Assembly: GCA_019637615.1 (NCBI GenBank)
Contig: JAHBVJ010000009.1
Coordinates: 124,001 to 188,000, forward strand
Length of the DNA: 64,000 nucleotides
Source of the DNA: Anaerolineae bacterium
GTDB taxonomy: Bacteria; Chloroflexota; Anaerolineae; Aggregatilineales; UBA2796
Reading direction: 5' to 3'
The translations under genes and the position numbers were made by a program. Under the pieces are notes generated by a model. The model worked only from the letters and a program-made list of their open reading frames with translations. It did not search any database and was not told the origin of the DNA. Positions within the stretch are counted from its first letter, which is position 1, and the number at the start of each line of letters is the position of its first letter. Positions 25,581-33,881 of this stretch are shown one piece after another.

Positions 25581-26996
25581 ATGGCTAAACCGTTAGTTGC
25601 ATTGGTAGGACGCCCCAACGTGGGCAAATCGACGCTGTTCAACCGCTTGGTCGGTGAACGCAAATCGGTCACGTCGGATATTCCCGGCACCACGCGTGAC
25701 CGCATTTTTGGCGAGGCCGATTGGAACGGCGTGGACTTTATGGTCATCGATACGGGCGGTATCGAGGTTTGGCAGCCGCGCGGTGTGCGGGATACATCTC
25801 CGTTAGCGGAAGGCAGCGTTGACTTCGTGCCGCAGATTCGCAGTCAGGCACTGCAAGCCGTCGAAGAGGCCGATGTCGTGGTGCTGATGGTGGACGCGAT
25901 ACAGGGCATCACCGCCGCCGATCAGGACATCGCGGAGATTTTGCGCAAAACGAACAAACCGATCCTCGTCGCCGCCAACAAAGCCGACAACATCGAGCGC
26001 AGCAACGACGCCGTCGAATTCTATGCGTTGGGCGTGAGCGATGAGGTGTTCCCGATCAGCTCGATTCACGGTACGGGCACGGGCGATCTGCTGGATGCCA
26101 TCGTCAAGGCGCTAAACGTCCCGCCCACCCCGCACCCGATTCCAGATGAAGACGACGAAAATGCCGTCCCTGAAGATGATGACGATCCGAGCATCAAAAT
26201 CGCCATCGTCGGGCGTCCGAACGTGGGCAAATCGAGTCTGCTAAATCGCCTGATCGGGCATGAACGCGCTATCGTCAGCCCGCTGGCGGGCACCACGCGT
26301 GACGCCGTTGACACGCACCTTACATGGAACGGACTGCCCATCACATTGATCGATACGGCGGGCATCCGCAAACGTGGCAGCATCGAACCGGGCGTCGAGC
26401 AGTTCAGCGTCATTCGCGCCTACAAAGCGCTGGAGCGTGCCGATGTCGCCTTATTGATTCTCGATGGTGAAGAAGGCATCGCCGCGCAAGATACGCACAT
26501 CGCAGGCATGATCAAGGATGCCAACCGCAGTGTCGTAATCGTGGTCAACAAATGGGATGCCGTTGAAAAAGATGAGCATACGCTGACAGAATTCACCAAA
26601 CAGGTGAAGAATCGTTTTGACTTCATCGGCTATGCGCCGATCCTATTCATCAGCGCGAAAACGGGGCAGCGCATCCATACGGTGTTGGAGACGGCGACCC
26701 GCGTTCAAGAGGAACGCCTGACGCGCATTCCGACCTCGGCGCTCAACCAGCTCATCCGCGAAGCGACTGCCAAGCATTCGCCATCAGGTCGGACGGGGCA
26801 AAAGCTCAAGATTTACTACTGCTCACAGGTGCGCGTCGATCCGCCGACGTTCTTGTTCCACGTCAACAACCGCAATCTCGTGCATTTCAGCTACGAGCGC
26901 TATCTGGAAAACCAGATTCGCGAGCACTTCACCTTCATCGGGACGCCGCTGCGCTTGAGCTTCCGCAACCGGGAGCGTGAACCGCGCGCGAAATGA
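25581..26996 (+). CDS. der: Ribosome-assembly GTPase Der (EngA)
   Basis: This 471-residue protein has the tandem GTPase layout unique to Der. The first G domain has G-R-P-N-V-G-K-S-T-L-F-N-R-L and D-T-G-G; the second starts with I-V-G-R-P-N-V-G-K-S-S-L-L-N-R near residue 212 and has D-T-A-G-I-R and N-K-W-D. A C-terminal KH-like domain (about 360-460) includes the conserved R-T-G-Q-K-L-K-I-Y-Y. It matures the 50S subunit. The acidic linker between the two G domains (D-E-D-D-E-N-A-V-P-E-D-D-D-D) is notably long, and an insert near 60-75 (W-Q-P-R-G-V-R) is unusual. A clear terminator follows. Confidence 0.97.
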   Translation: MAKPLVALVGRPNVGKSTLFNRLVGERKSVTSDIPGTTRDRIFGEADWNGVDFMVIDTGGIEVWQPRGVRDTSPLAEGSVDFVPQIRSQALQAVEEADVVVLMVDAIQGITAADQDIAEILRKTNKPILVAANKADNIERSNDAVEFYALGVSDEVFPISSIHGTGTGDLLDAIVKALNVPPTPHPIPDEDDENAVPEDDDDPSIKIAIVGRPNVGKSSLLNRLIGHERAIVSPLAGTTRDAVDTHLTWNGLPITLIDTAGIRKRGSIEPGVEQFSVIRAYKALERADVALLILDGEEGIAAQDTHIAGMIKDANRSVVIVVNKWDAVEKDEHTLTEFTKQVKNRFDFIGYAPILFISAKTGQRIHTVLETATRVQEERLTRIPTSALNQLIREATAKHSPSGRTGQKLKIYYCSQVRVDPPTFLFHVNNRNLVHFSYERYLENQIREHFTFIGTPLRLSFRNREREPRAK

Positions 26997-27022
26997 TGCA
27001 GCCGGTAGAGTACAAGTGAACG

Positions 27023-27055
27023 AAAACCGCATCATAGCACTATGATGCGGTTTTT
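27023..27055. terminator. Bidirectional terminator between der and apbE
   Basis: AAAACCGCATCATA-GCAC-TATGATGCGGTTTTT gives a 10-bp stem flanked by A and T runs, between two convergent genes, so it can end transcription from both sides. Confidence 0.92.
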
Positions 27056-27083
27056 GTTGTTATCGACTTAAGGGATGTGAACT

Positions 27084-27860
27084 TCAGTTGGTGCCTTGGG
27101 CAGCGAGCTGCGTGACGGGAGACGCCACATAGTGTGGAAACCCGCTCGTCATGATCGCTTGTCCCCGTCGATCAATCATGTATCCCTCGAAGCCCTTTAG
27201 CTCCTCGATAAAGCGAATACCGTCACGTCCCATCGCGAAAGCCGCAGTGGCGAACCGATCCGCCTCGCACACATCGGGGCCGATCACCGTCAGGCTGACA
27301 ACGTCATCTAGCGGATCGTCCGTTTGATGCGGGTTGTAGATGTGCGCGCCGCGCATGTAGCTGCCGGAAGTGGCGATGCCCCTATCGCTGAGTGTCACCA
27401 CTTTGACCACCTGACTTAGGTCGAACGGGTTGCAGATACCTACTTTCCACAGTTGGTCATGAGCATTTCTGCCATAAACCTGCACATCTCCACCAGCATC
27501 GACGTAGAAGTTTTGAAAGCCGCGCATGTATAGCATCGACGCAGCCTCATCAATCGCCCAGCCTTTGACGATCCCTGACGGGTTAAACTGCCCGTTATGC
27601 CAGACATCAAAGTAGCCGTTCGTTTCCTGCTTGGTCTGTTCTGCTAACGCCAGCACGACCTGCATATCGTCGCAGGCATCGGAAAGCGCCAGCTCACCTC
27701 GATTGACGCGCGAGACTTCGCTGGTCTCCTTGAAAGGGCTGAAGGTCTGATCGATATAGGTGAAGTAAGCATAGACATCGTCAAAGACCCCGGCTGCTGC
27801 CGAGGCGTCTACGATCTCTACCGTGATGGGCATCCCCATCAGCCAGCGAGTTTGCTTCAT
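27084..27860 (-). CDS. apbE: ApbE-type FAD:protein FMN transferase
   Basis: This 258-residue protein attaches FMN covalently to a Ser/Thr of target flavoproteins, using FAD and Mg2+. It shows G-I-V-K-G-W-A-I-D-E-A near residue 88, V-D-A-G-G-D-V-Q-V-Y near 119, and G-I-A-T-S-G-S-Y at about 160, with the family's Asp/Thr metal site near the end. No lipobox or signal peptide is visible, so it would work in the cytosol or need an unusual export route; many family members are exported. Its ATG overlaps the stop of the FMN-binding gene (ATGA, 4 nt), which is its probable substrate. It is last gene of a four-gene operon. Confidence 0.93.
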   Translation of the reverse strand: MKQTRWLMGMPITVEIVDASAAAGVFDDVYAYFTYIDQTFSPFKETSEVSRVNRGELALSDACDDMQVVLALAEQTKQETNGYFDVWHNGQFNPSGIVKGWAIDEAASMLYMRGFQNFYVDAGGDVQVYGRNAHDQLWKVGICNPFDLSQVVKVVTLSDRGIATSGSYMRGAHIYNPHQTDDPLDDVVSLTVIGPDVCEADRFATAAFAMGRDGIRFIEELKGFEGYMIDRRGQAIMTSGFPHYVASPVTQLAAQGTN

Positions 27861-28474
27861 AAATCCATGCCGATGGCGGCGTCGAGCAGCGCCGATTTGA
27901 GCGAGCTTACAAATGCGCGACTGCTATCCGTAGCGCGCGACACAAGATCGATTTCGGAGTCCTGTGCCTTGATGGCTTCGCTGATCAGCGTCGGAAGCGC
28001 ATTGCGCGTGATGATATCGGATTCGTAGGTGCTGTGCGGGTAACTTGCGATGAGAACATCGGTCAGTTTGCCGTTTTCAATCACGGCGACGACTTGCATG
28101 GTGCCCCATCGACCAGCACTCACGGCGTCCCCGTAATACTGCCCATCGTAGAAGTCCGCGCCTTCAACTTTCTCGGTAGATTGCGTGGCTTCGCCGGACT
28201 GGGTAGGGGCAAGCTCTACGGCTGGCGGGTTGGTATCCAGACCCTGAAGCTCGCCACCGTGTTCACCCCGTCCGCCACGCCCGCCGGGACGACCACCGAA
28301 TGGTGGACGTGCGGCTGTTGCGGTAGCCGTTGCAGTTGCGGTAGGCGTGCTCGTTTGTTGAACTGCATCCTCTTTTTGCGCGCTGACGCCCATATTCGCA
28401 ACCATCGCAGAGGCGACGACGAGCGATGCGCCAACCGCGCCGATCTTCCAATTCTTCTTGTGTTGTACCTTCAT
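27857..28474 (-). CDS. Exported FMN-binding domain protein
   Basis: ATG 28474 (205 residues) is chosen because it opens a clear signal peptide (K-K-N-W-K-I-G-A-V-G-A-S-L-V-V-A-S-A) and AGGAAC precedes it. A low-complexity linker (Thr/Ala, then R-P-P-F-G-G-R-P-G-G-R-G-G-R-G) leads to an FMN-binding domain (about 110-200). The motif S-R-A-T-D-S-S near the end corresponds to the S-G-A-T-x-T/S site where ApbE esterifies FMN to threonine. It is likely an extracytoplasmic electron carrier, matured by the overlapping apbE gene and fed by the DUF4405 membrane protein upstream. Confidence 0.9.
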   Translation of the reverse strand: MKVQHKKNWKIGAVGASLVVASAMVANMGVSAQKEDAVQQTSTPTATATATATAARPPFGGRPGGRGGRGEHGGELQGLDTNPPAVELAPTQSGEATQSTEKVEGADFYDGQYYGDAVSAGRWGTMQVVAVIENGKLTDVLIASYPHSTYESDIITRNALPTLISEAIKAQDSEIDLVSRATDSSRAFVSSLKSALLDAAIGMDL

Positions 28475-28515
28475 GTTCCTGTTTCCTAATACGATTACAA
28501 GCGTTCCAGTAGTGG

Positions 28516-29181
28516 TTACTTCGCCCGCCCGATGCGATTGACCAACCAACCGATAGGGCGCGCGACGACGATGACAACGATAGTGACCGCCAGCATGAAC
28601 CACAGGTCGTAGCCGACGCTGCCCAGTTCATCCCAGTGAATGTCGAACAGACCCGTATTTACCTGTGGGTCGCTGCTTGCTTCCGAGGGTGCTTGAGCGC
28701 TGGTACTGCTCTCGCCTTTCAAGCGCGCCGCAAGGTCGGCAACGGTGACTCGACCGCTATTGACCACGACGAGTAAGTTCTCAAGGCTTCTACCTTGTGC
28801 CTTCATGTCAGCGGATACGGCTTCAACATCCACACCTGCCGCCGCGAGTTGAGCAGTGAGCATCTCCAGCGTCATGGTTTCCGTGGGGGCGGTCTGATCT
28901 CCGGTCGGGTTCTCGACGGTGTTCACTTCGGTGAGGTTATCTGCTGAGGCACTCGTATCGCTTTGACTCGAATCCGCCGCGTTATCAACATGCGTCCGGT
29001 CTTCGCCAACCATCGCGAACCCATTTGCGCTGGAAGACGTGTTGAGTAGTAGTACAGTGCTTTCTAGGGGATTGATGAGATCGCCCTGTGACCATAAGAT
29101 CACGCCACCGATGACGACTACCGCGACAAGGAGCAGAAATCCGCGTAGGTTGCGACGCCGATGGTGTTTTGTGCGTGCCAT
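28516..29181 (-). CDS. Bitopic membrane protein of the FMN/DUF4405 operon, unknown function
   Basis: ATG 29181 (221 residues) starts A-R-T-K-H-H-R-R-R before a membrane helix (about 14-32). The middle is extracytoplasmic, acidic and Ser/Thr/Asp-rich, with a helical segment (E-M-L-T-A-Q-L-A-A-A-G-V-D-V). A second helix (about 198-214, L-A-V-T-I-V-V-I-V-V-A) ends in V-N-R-I-G-R-A-K. No cofactor motif is visible. Lying between the DUF4405 and FMN-binding genes with short spacers, it may hold the redox components together. I do not recognise a named family. Confidence 0.75.
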   Translation of the reverse strand: MARTKHHRRRNLRGFLLLVAVVVIGGVILWSQGDLINPLESTVLLLNTSSSANGFAMVGEDRTHVDNAADSSQSDTSASADNLTEVNTVENPTGDQTAPTETMTLEMLTAQLAAAGVDVEAVSADMKAQGRSLENLLVVVNSGRVTVADLAARLKGESSTSAQAPSEASSDPQVNTGLFDIHWDELGSVGYDLWFMLAVTIVVIVVARPIGWLVNRIGRAK

Positions 29182-29191
29182 GCTTGTTCTC

Positions 29192-29758
29192 CTAGACCTC
29201 AATGGCGTCCTGCTGCGCACGCGTCTCGCGGTTGCCGCGAATCCGTGCTACCCAGCCAAACAGGTACTTCCCCGCGTTCGTATTGATCCACTTCCAATGC
29301 ATCGCGACGTGAAGGGCCACGATGATTAGCACCAGTTCGGAGCCAACCATGTGCAGCATTTGCAGCGTCCGACCGAACTCCTCACCTAGCGTGATGTTCA
29401 AGCCCAACGTGCGGGAGATGAGGATTCCGCTAACCGTCACGAACGCCATATCGACAAACAAGGCGACATTGAGCAGATAGTTGAAGCGAGACTCATGCAG
29501 CAGTTTGCTAAAGAAAGTGCGCGTGATGCTGACAACCCAATCCCAGTGGAGAATGATGTGCAGACTGAAAGCGACCGCGAACAGTACCCCCAATACCTCG
29601 TGCAGTGGCAAGCCTGAGAAATGCTCTTCCATCTCGATGACAAACATGCCTGTCAGCAGAAGGTCGAGATAGACGTTCAGCCGTGTTTTGTTGAATTTCT
29701 TACCTAGGCTCGCGCGATCTTGGATGACCGGTTTCTGAGCGAATGGCTGGATCGCCAT
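29192..29758 (-). CDS. DUF4405 / cytochrome b-like four-helix membrane protein
   Basis: ATG 29758 (188 residues) follows AGGAACC. The frame is open to 29878, but that extension runs through an upstream repeat array. Four membrane helices carry histidines well placed for two b-type hemes: L-P-L-H-E-V-L-G and L-H-I-I-L-H-W-D-W in helix 2, L-H-M-V-G-S-E-L and A-L-H-V-A-M-H-W-K-W in helix 4. This is the DUF4405 pattern, related to formate-dehydrogenase gamma/cytochrome b561 proteins. It probably passes electrons from quinol across the membrane to the FMN-binding partner. It is first gene of the operon. Confidence 0.88.
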   Translation of the reverse strand: MAIQPFAQKPVIQDRASLGKKFNKTRLNVYLDLLLTGMFVIEMEEHFSGLPLHEVLGVLFAVAFSLHIILHWDWVVSITRTFFSKLLHESRFNYLLNVALFVDMAFVTVSGILISRTLGLNITLGEEFGRTLQMLHMVGSELVLIIVALHVAMHWKWINTNAGKYLFGWVARIRGNRETRAQQDAIEV

Positions 29759-29833
29759 ATCGGTGGTTCCTGTTTGGTTTACGACTACGCCTGATACTTT
29801 AAACGAGGTGGTCTGCCGCGTGGTTATCCTCGC

Positions 29834-29870
29834 CTTAAATAACCTCAAATCCACCTTAAATCTCTTAAAT
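29834..29870 (-). promoter_or_regulatory. Four direct repeats upstream of the redox operon
   Basis: On the minus strand ATTTAAG, ATTTAAG, ATTTGAG and ATTTAAG (29864-29870, 29855-29861, 29844-29850, 29834-29840) start 9, 11 and 10 nt apart. A fifth ATTTAAG appears on the plus strand at 29931-29937. Direct repeats one helical turn apart are typical of OmpR/PhoB-family binding. The array lies 76-112 nt before the DUF4405 ATG. The rest of the 327-nt gap (29871-30035) shows no gene. Confidence 0.6.
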
Positions 29871-30035
29871 CGTCGCATGACTTAACGCGGCTAGAATGGG
29901 CATGGCAAGCGAACGGGCGCACGTACGATCATTTAAGGGGCGAGCATTTGCGCTGTCAAAAGTGGAGAAGTTAGTAGAGTGCGGAGGATAGCTGGACTAT
30001 GCCAGAGATTCGGTGTCGTGAGGTCGTTCTGCAAA

Positions 30036-30062
30036 GTAAAAGGCGATCCGCCGGATCGCCCT
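30036..30062 (-). terminator. Terminator of the DHFR-like gene
   Basis: GGCGATCC-GCC-GGATCGCC (30043-30061) is a perfect 8-bp stem. On the minus strand it is followed by TTTTAC, 24 nt after the stop of the gene at 30086. Confidence 0.75.
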
Positions 30063-30085
30063 GCCATCTTGCTGTTGAGCCAGAA

Positions 30086-30622
30086 TTACTTCTGCGCAGG
30101 CTCGTAGATGAGCGCCACCACGCCGGAGCTGAATGAACGTGTTTCTACCAGCTTGAGCGTCGCTGCGATCCCTTCATTGAACAGCCGAATGCCTTCGCCC
30201 AACACGACCGGATAGACGAGCAGCCGATAGCGATCCACCAGATTGAGCCGTGTGAGCGATTGCGCCAGCGTCGCGCTGCCGTGGACGTAAATATCCTTGC
30301 CGTCCTGCTGCTTGAGCTTAGTGATCTCGTCCGCGAGGTTGCCGTTGATGATCACGGAGTTGTTCCACTCGGCTTTTGTCAGCGTCGTTGATACCACGTA
30401 TTTACGCACGCTGTTGAAGTACGGTGCGCCTTCGTCTTTGCTTTCAGGCCACGCCGCCGCAAACCCCTGATACGTCACGCGCCCTAACAGCAAAGCATCG
30501 CTGGCGTTGCTTTCCTCGCCTTTGAACTGCGCGATCTCGTCGTTCCAGTATTTGAACGTCCACGCGGGATTTTCCATTACGCCGTCGAGGGACAGAAATT
30601 CGGTAACGACTAGGTTTCGCAT
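30086..30622 (-). CDS. RibD/dihydrofolate-reductase-fold protein
   Basis: This 178-residue protein matches the bacterial DHFR-like RibD C-terminal family: L-V-V-T-E-F-L-S-L-D-G-V-M-E-N-P at the start, L-L-L-G-R-V-T-Y-Q-G-F-A-A-A-W-P near 45-60, D-I-Y-V-H-G-S-A-T-L-A-Q-S-L for nucleotide binding near 115, and Y-P-V-V-L-G-E-G-I-R-L-F near 140. It would use NADPH to reduce a small substrate. The catalytic acidic residue of true folate reductase is not obvious, so it is probably not a housekeeping DHFR. It is a single gene with its own terminator. Confidence 0.9.
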   Translation of the reverse strand: MRNLVVTEFLSLDGVMENPAWTFKYWNDEIAQFKGEESNASDALLLGRVTYQGFAAAWPESKDEGAPYFNSVRKYVVSTTLTKAEWNNSVIINGNLADEITKLKQQDGKDIYVHGSATLAQSLTRLNLVDRYRLLVYPVVLGEGIRLFNEGIAATLKLVETRSFSSGVVALIYEPAQK

Positions 30623-30791
30623 GGTTGGTTATCCTTCTGTTGTATCGCTGTTGATGATTGTAGCTTAACCCAACAGAAGGATACGGTCTTGAACAAAAAC
30701 GACACCGGCACTTCGACCATGTTAAGTAGTCGAGCGTCCCTCGTCTTGAAAGTTGACGCCCTCATACCGTAAGCGTGTTGGCATACTATCC

Positions 30792-31205
30792 TTATGCTGG
30801 AATAACACCGAGTTGCTGCATTAACCCTAATTGGTCGATGATTTCCCAGTGCTCAACCGATTTACCACCTTGTAGGCGGTCGATAGCCATGCCACTGATC
30901 GTGACATACTTGCCAGTTGGCGGAATCCCCATCAAATCGCCTTGATGGGTGCCGGTTGCCGACCAGTAAGCAACAACCTTATCTCCTTCTGCCACCATAT
31001 CCTCGATCGTGACCCGAATATCAGGGAAGCCGGTAAAAAACATGGAGGCTAACATTTTCCTGCCTTCCAAGCCCTGAGGCATATTAGGAGGCAGCGCATG
31101 ATCGATCAAGTTCGGGCTGTAGTAATCTGGAAACCCGCCAAGGTCGTGCTGGTTAAACGCGGTTTCGATGAAGTGGCGCACGGCAGCTTTATTTTGTTCG
31201 GACAT
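30792..31205 (-). CDS. SnoaL-like (NTF2-fold) ester cyclase family protein
   Basis: This 137-residue protein begins N-K-A-A-V-R-H-F-I-E-T-A-F-N-Q-H-D and includes P-D-I-R-V-T-I-E-D-M-V-A-E-G-D-K-V-V and G-T-H-Q-G-D-L-M-G-I-P-P-T-G-K, hallmark segments of the SnoaL-like polyketide-cyclase family of the NTF2 fold. The family makes small cone-shaped pockets for many reactions. Most bacterial members have no known substrate, and nothing adjacent points to polyketide synthesis. It is flanked by the DHFR-like and hydrolase genes on the same strand, with gaps of 169-170 nt. Confidence 0.88.
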   Translation of the reverse strand: MSEQNKAAVRHFIETAFNQHDLGGFPDYYSPNLIDHALPPNMPQGLEGRKMLASMFFTGFPDIRVTIEDMVAEGDKVVAYWSATGTHQGDLMGIPPTGKYVTISGMAIDRLQGGKSVEHWEIIDQLGLMQQLGVIPA

Positions 31206-31373
31206 GATTAACTTCCCTTTCTCACTTAGCTTCTAAGATGCAAGCTCTCAACAACGTTCAAGTAGTAGAGTAAGAGAAGGAACTGTCCACTTTAGAGGTC
31301 AAAAACTGCTCAGTTTCTGTTCAACTAGACACACTATCCCCGATTTTGGAAAGTAATTTTCCTAAGCCACTGA

Positions 31374-32123
31374 CTAGTTCACCACCAGTGAATCTAGTGC
31401 TTTGACCGTTATCTCAACGATTTGCGTGGTGGCATCTTCGTTGGTGATGGTGGCTGCACCGTCGCCATTTTGCCCGCCGTAATTGCCGAAGTCGGCATGA
31501 TTACCACCCTCAATCGTGATGTACGTGGCGGACGCTGGCGCATAGGGTTTCGCATCCGCCACTTTTTGCGGCGTCGCGAGGCCGTCTTTGGAACCAGCAA
31601 TCGATACCACATGCATGTCATTGCGTCCGGCGAGGCTGAAGCTCTTGTCGCAGTAGGCCGCATAAAATACCAGTGTGTGGATCGGGCTGTCAGGCGCGTT
31701 TACCAGATAGTTGCAGGCCATCGCACCGCCGAGCGAGTGCCCACCAAGCGCCCATTGATCGATCTCAGGATGTGCGGCGATCACTTCATCGGCGCGGTTC
31801 AGTCCCAGAATCGCGAGGTTGAGCGGCATCTTCACGATGAACACAGCGTAGCCCCGTTCCGCGATGGCGTGCATCTTCACGGCGTAGGCTTCGGGCACGA
31901 CCAACGCTCCCGGATAGAAGATGAAGCCCGCTTTCACGGAGGATTTCGGCATAAAGGCGATGACGTCATTCGCGCTAGTGACCGTAACACTCTCCGACGA
32001 CTGCATGGCGGCTTCGGCTGCCGCGTCCGCATGATACGGTTGGAGCCAAACGACCGCGCCAACCACCGCGGCGACGAGGAGGATGATGAGCACGATTCCG
32101 ATGGTACGAAATATCTTTTTCAT
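31374..32123 (-). CDS. Membrane-anchored alpha/beta hydrolase
   Basis: The start is ATG 32123 (249 residues), with AGGGAACC upstream. It gives K-K-I-F-R-T-I followed by a signal-anchor helix (about 8-30). The hydrolase domain shows the nucleophile elbow G-G-H-S-L-G-G-A near residue 136, Asp in A-G-S-K-D-G-L near 189, and His in G-G-N-H-A-D-F-G near 215. This spacing, with the short core, fits the dienelactone-hydrolase-like/Abhydrolase_5 group. It probably acts on an ester or lipid outside the membrane; the substrate is unknown. Confidence 0.88.
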   Translation of the reverse strand: MKKIFRTIGIVLIILLVAAVVGAVVWLQPYHADAAAEAAMQSSESVTVTSANDVIAFMPKSSVKAGFIFYPGALVVPEAYAVKMHAIAERGYAVFIVKMPLNLAILGLNRADEVIAAHPEIDQWALGGHSLGGAMACNYLVNAPDSPIHTLVFYAAYCDKSFSLAGRNDMHVVSIAGSKDGLATPQKVADAKPYAPASATYITIEGGNHADFGNYGGQNGDGAATITNEDATTQIVEITVKALDSLVVN

Positions 32124-32188
32124 GGTTCCCTGCGAAACGTAGTGTGACATGAACACAGATCATTATCGTACGAATGCTGATCAATTGG

Positions 32189-33673
32189 CTACTTTTTTGC
32201 GAAATTTTTCACAACTTGAAGGGCTTGACCGAGCCGTTGAATGCCCGTCTCGATCAAGGCGGGCGTGACGCTGGCAAAACTGAGTCGCAGATAGGGATCG
32301 CCAGCGCTGTGATCGAGGAAAAAGTTGGTACCCGACGCCGCCGTGACGCCTGCTTTGTGCGCGGCAGCCAACACCGCTTCGGATGAAAGCCCTTCCGGCA
32401 GCCGCAACCAGATGAACAAACCACCTTGCGGCACGGTGAAACGCACCTCTGACGGCAGATAACGCTCAAGCGCAGCCAGCATCGCATCCCGCCGCTTACG
32501 GTACAGTCGGCACGAACGCCGTAAATGCATCTGATAGCGCCCGATGGTGACGTACGTCGCCAAAGCGTGCTGGATCAGGTTCGAGCTGGCGAGATCGTGC
32601 AGCCACTTGACATGCGTCAATCGCTCATAGATAGGGCCTTCCGCCAGCAGAAATCCTATCCGCAGTCCGGGCATTAACATCTTGGAAAAACTGCTGATGT
32701 AAATCACGTTACCGCCAGCATCGAGCGCCTTGAGCGCAGGTTGAGCGCGTCCCTCATAGCGCAGATCGCCCACGAAATCGTCCTCCACGATTGGTACGTT
32801 ATACAGCGCTGCCAGTGCTAATAGCTGCCGCCGCCGCGCCGTACTCAGGCAAACGCCGGTCGGATTGTGAAAGGTTGGCATGGTGTAGATGAGCTTCGGA
32901 TGGTGTTGTTGCAGCAGTCTTTCCACGTGCTCCACCTGCATCCCTTCCTCATCCATAGGAACGCCGACCAGCTTTAGTTTCAGGCTGCGGAACAAAGCCA
33001 GCGCGCCTGAATACGTGGGGTTCTCCACCAGCACCGTATCCCCCGCATCAAGCAGAAGCTGTGCGATCAAGGCTAACGATTGCTGAGAGCCGGACGTGAT
33101 CAGAAGATGGTCAGGATGCGCCCGCAAGCCTTGACTGGTCAACACCTGTGCGATGGTCGTCCGCAGCGGGGCATACCCACGGCGATCACCATATTCTAGC
33201 GCAGCCAAGCCATCGCGACGCATGACGTGCTGCAACAGCTTACGGAATTCTTCGACCGGGAACAAGCGTGGATCGCCTGTTCCACCATCAAAAGCGATGG
33301 TAAAGGTCTGCTCCGCCGCGTGCAGCAGCGTGTCCGAGGTGGGCGGTGCGGTGACGGCGTGGTTATCTTGCAATATGCTTTGCCACAGCGGCAACGGGCT
33401 ACCCGCCTCGTCCGTCGATGCGGGCGGAAGCGAGGGCGGCGGTAGAGTATACGTCCCGCTGCCCATCCGCGCATAGATCAGACCGTCCACTTCCAAGTCC
33501 GCGTAAGCCCGTTCCACCGTGAGCCGATTGACGCCTAACTCTTTGGCAAGCTGACGACTCGCTGGCAGTTGGGTTTCTGGCGGCAGACTGCCCGCAAGAA
33601 TGCCTTCGCGCAGAAAGTCCTCAATTTGCTGATATAACGGCTGATCACCTTCGCGATCAAGGGGAATGCGCAT
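32189..33673 (-). CDS. MocR/PdxR-family GntR-aminotransferase transcriptional regulator
   Basis: This 494-residue protein has a GntR winged helix at 10-75 (Q-I-E-D-F-L-R-E-G-I-L, then L-P-A-S-R-Q-L-A-K-E-L-G-V-N-R) fused to a fold-type I aminotransferase domain (about 120-490). The PLP lysine lies in I-S-S-F-S-K-M-L-M-P-G-L-R-I-G. Such proteins sense PLP or amino-compound adducts and usually control a divergent gene. The divergent partner here is an EamA transporter. Inverted repeats at 33692-33776 are probable operators. The transported or sensed compound is unknown. Confidence 0.93.
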   Translation of the reverse strand: MRIPLDREGDQPLYQQIEDFLREGILAGSLPPETQLPASRQLAKELGVNRLTVERAYADLEVDGLIYARMGSGTYTLPPPSLPPASTDEAGSPLPLWQSILQDNHAVTAPPTSDTLLHAAEQTFTIAFDGGTGDPRLFPVEEFRKLLQHVMRRDGLAALEYGDRRGYAPLRTTIAQVLTSQGLRAHPDHLLITSGSQQSLALIAQLLLDAGDTVLVENPTYSGALALFRSLKLKLVGVPMDEEGMQVEHVERLLQQHHPKLIYTMPTFHNPTGVCLSTARRRQLLALAALYNVPIVEDDFVGDLRYEGRAQPALKALDAGGNVIYISSFSKMLMPGLRIGFLLAEGPIYERLTHVKWLHDLASSNLIQHALATYVTIGRYQMHLRRSCRLYRKRRDAMLAALERYLPSEVRFTVPQGGLFIWLRLPEGLSSEAVLAAAHKAGVTAASGTNFFLDHSAGDPYLRLSFASVTPALIETGIQRLGQALQVVKNFAKK

Positions 33674-33691
33674 GGGTGAAACTCCCTAGGC

Positions 33692-33776
33692 TGGTCTGCG
33701 AATACCGATGCTAACGCATCAAGCTCGTATCAGACCACTTTCAGTGCTTTAGTCCAACCAAACCAGAAGTGGACTA
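33692..33776. promoter_or_regulatory. Probable MocR operators between regulator and transporter
   Basis: Two inverted repeats stand in the 208-nt divergent region: TGGTCTG (33692-33698) with CAGACCA (33731-33737), and TAGTCCA (33750-33756) with TGGACTA (33770-33776). All arms share a GG(T/A)CT-like core, as expected for a dimer touching several sites. Confidence 0.55.
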
Positions 33777-33881
33777 CCAAAAATCTGACAATATCGGCTC
33801 TACTGACCAATCCAATTGTAACCTACACTGAGATCATCATTTCTCAGCACACTCCTGTGTGCTCATAGTCTGGATGCATCC

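Noticed and set aside
24259..26996. LRR protein and Der GTPase as a functional pair
   Set aside because: Der is a universal ribosome-assembly factor, the gap is 119 nt, and no shared regulation is visible.
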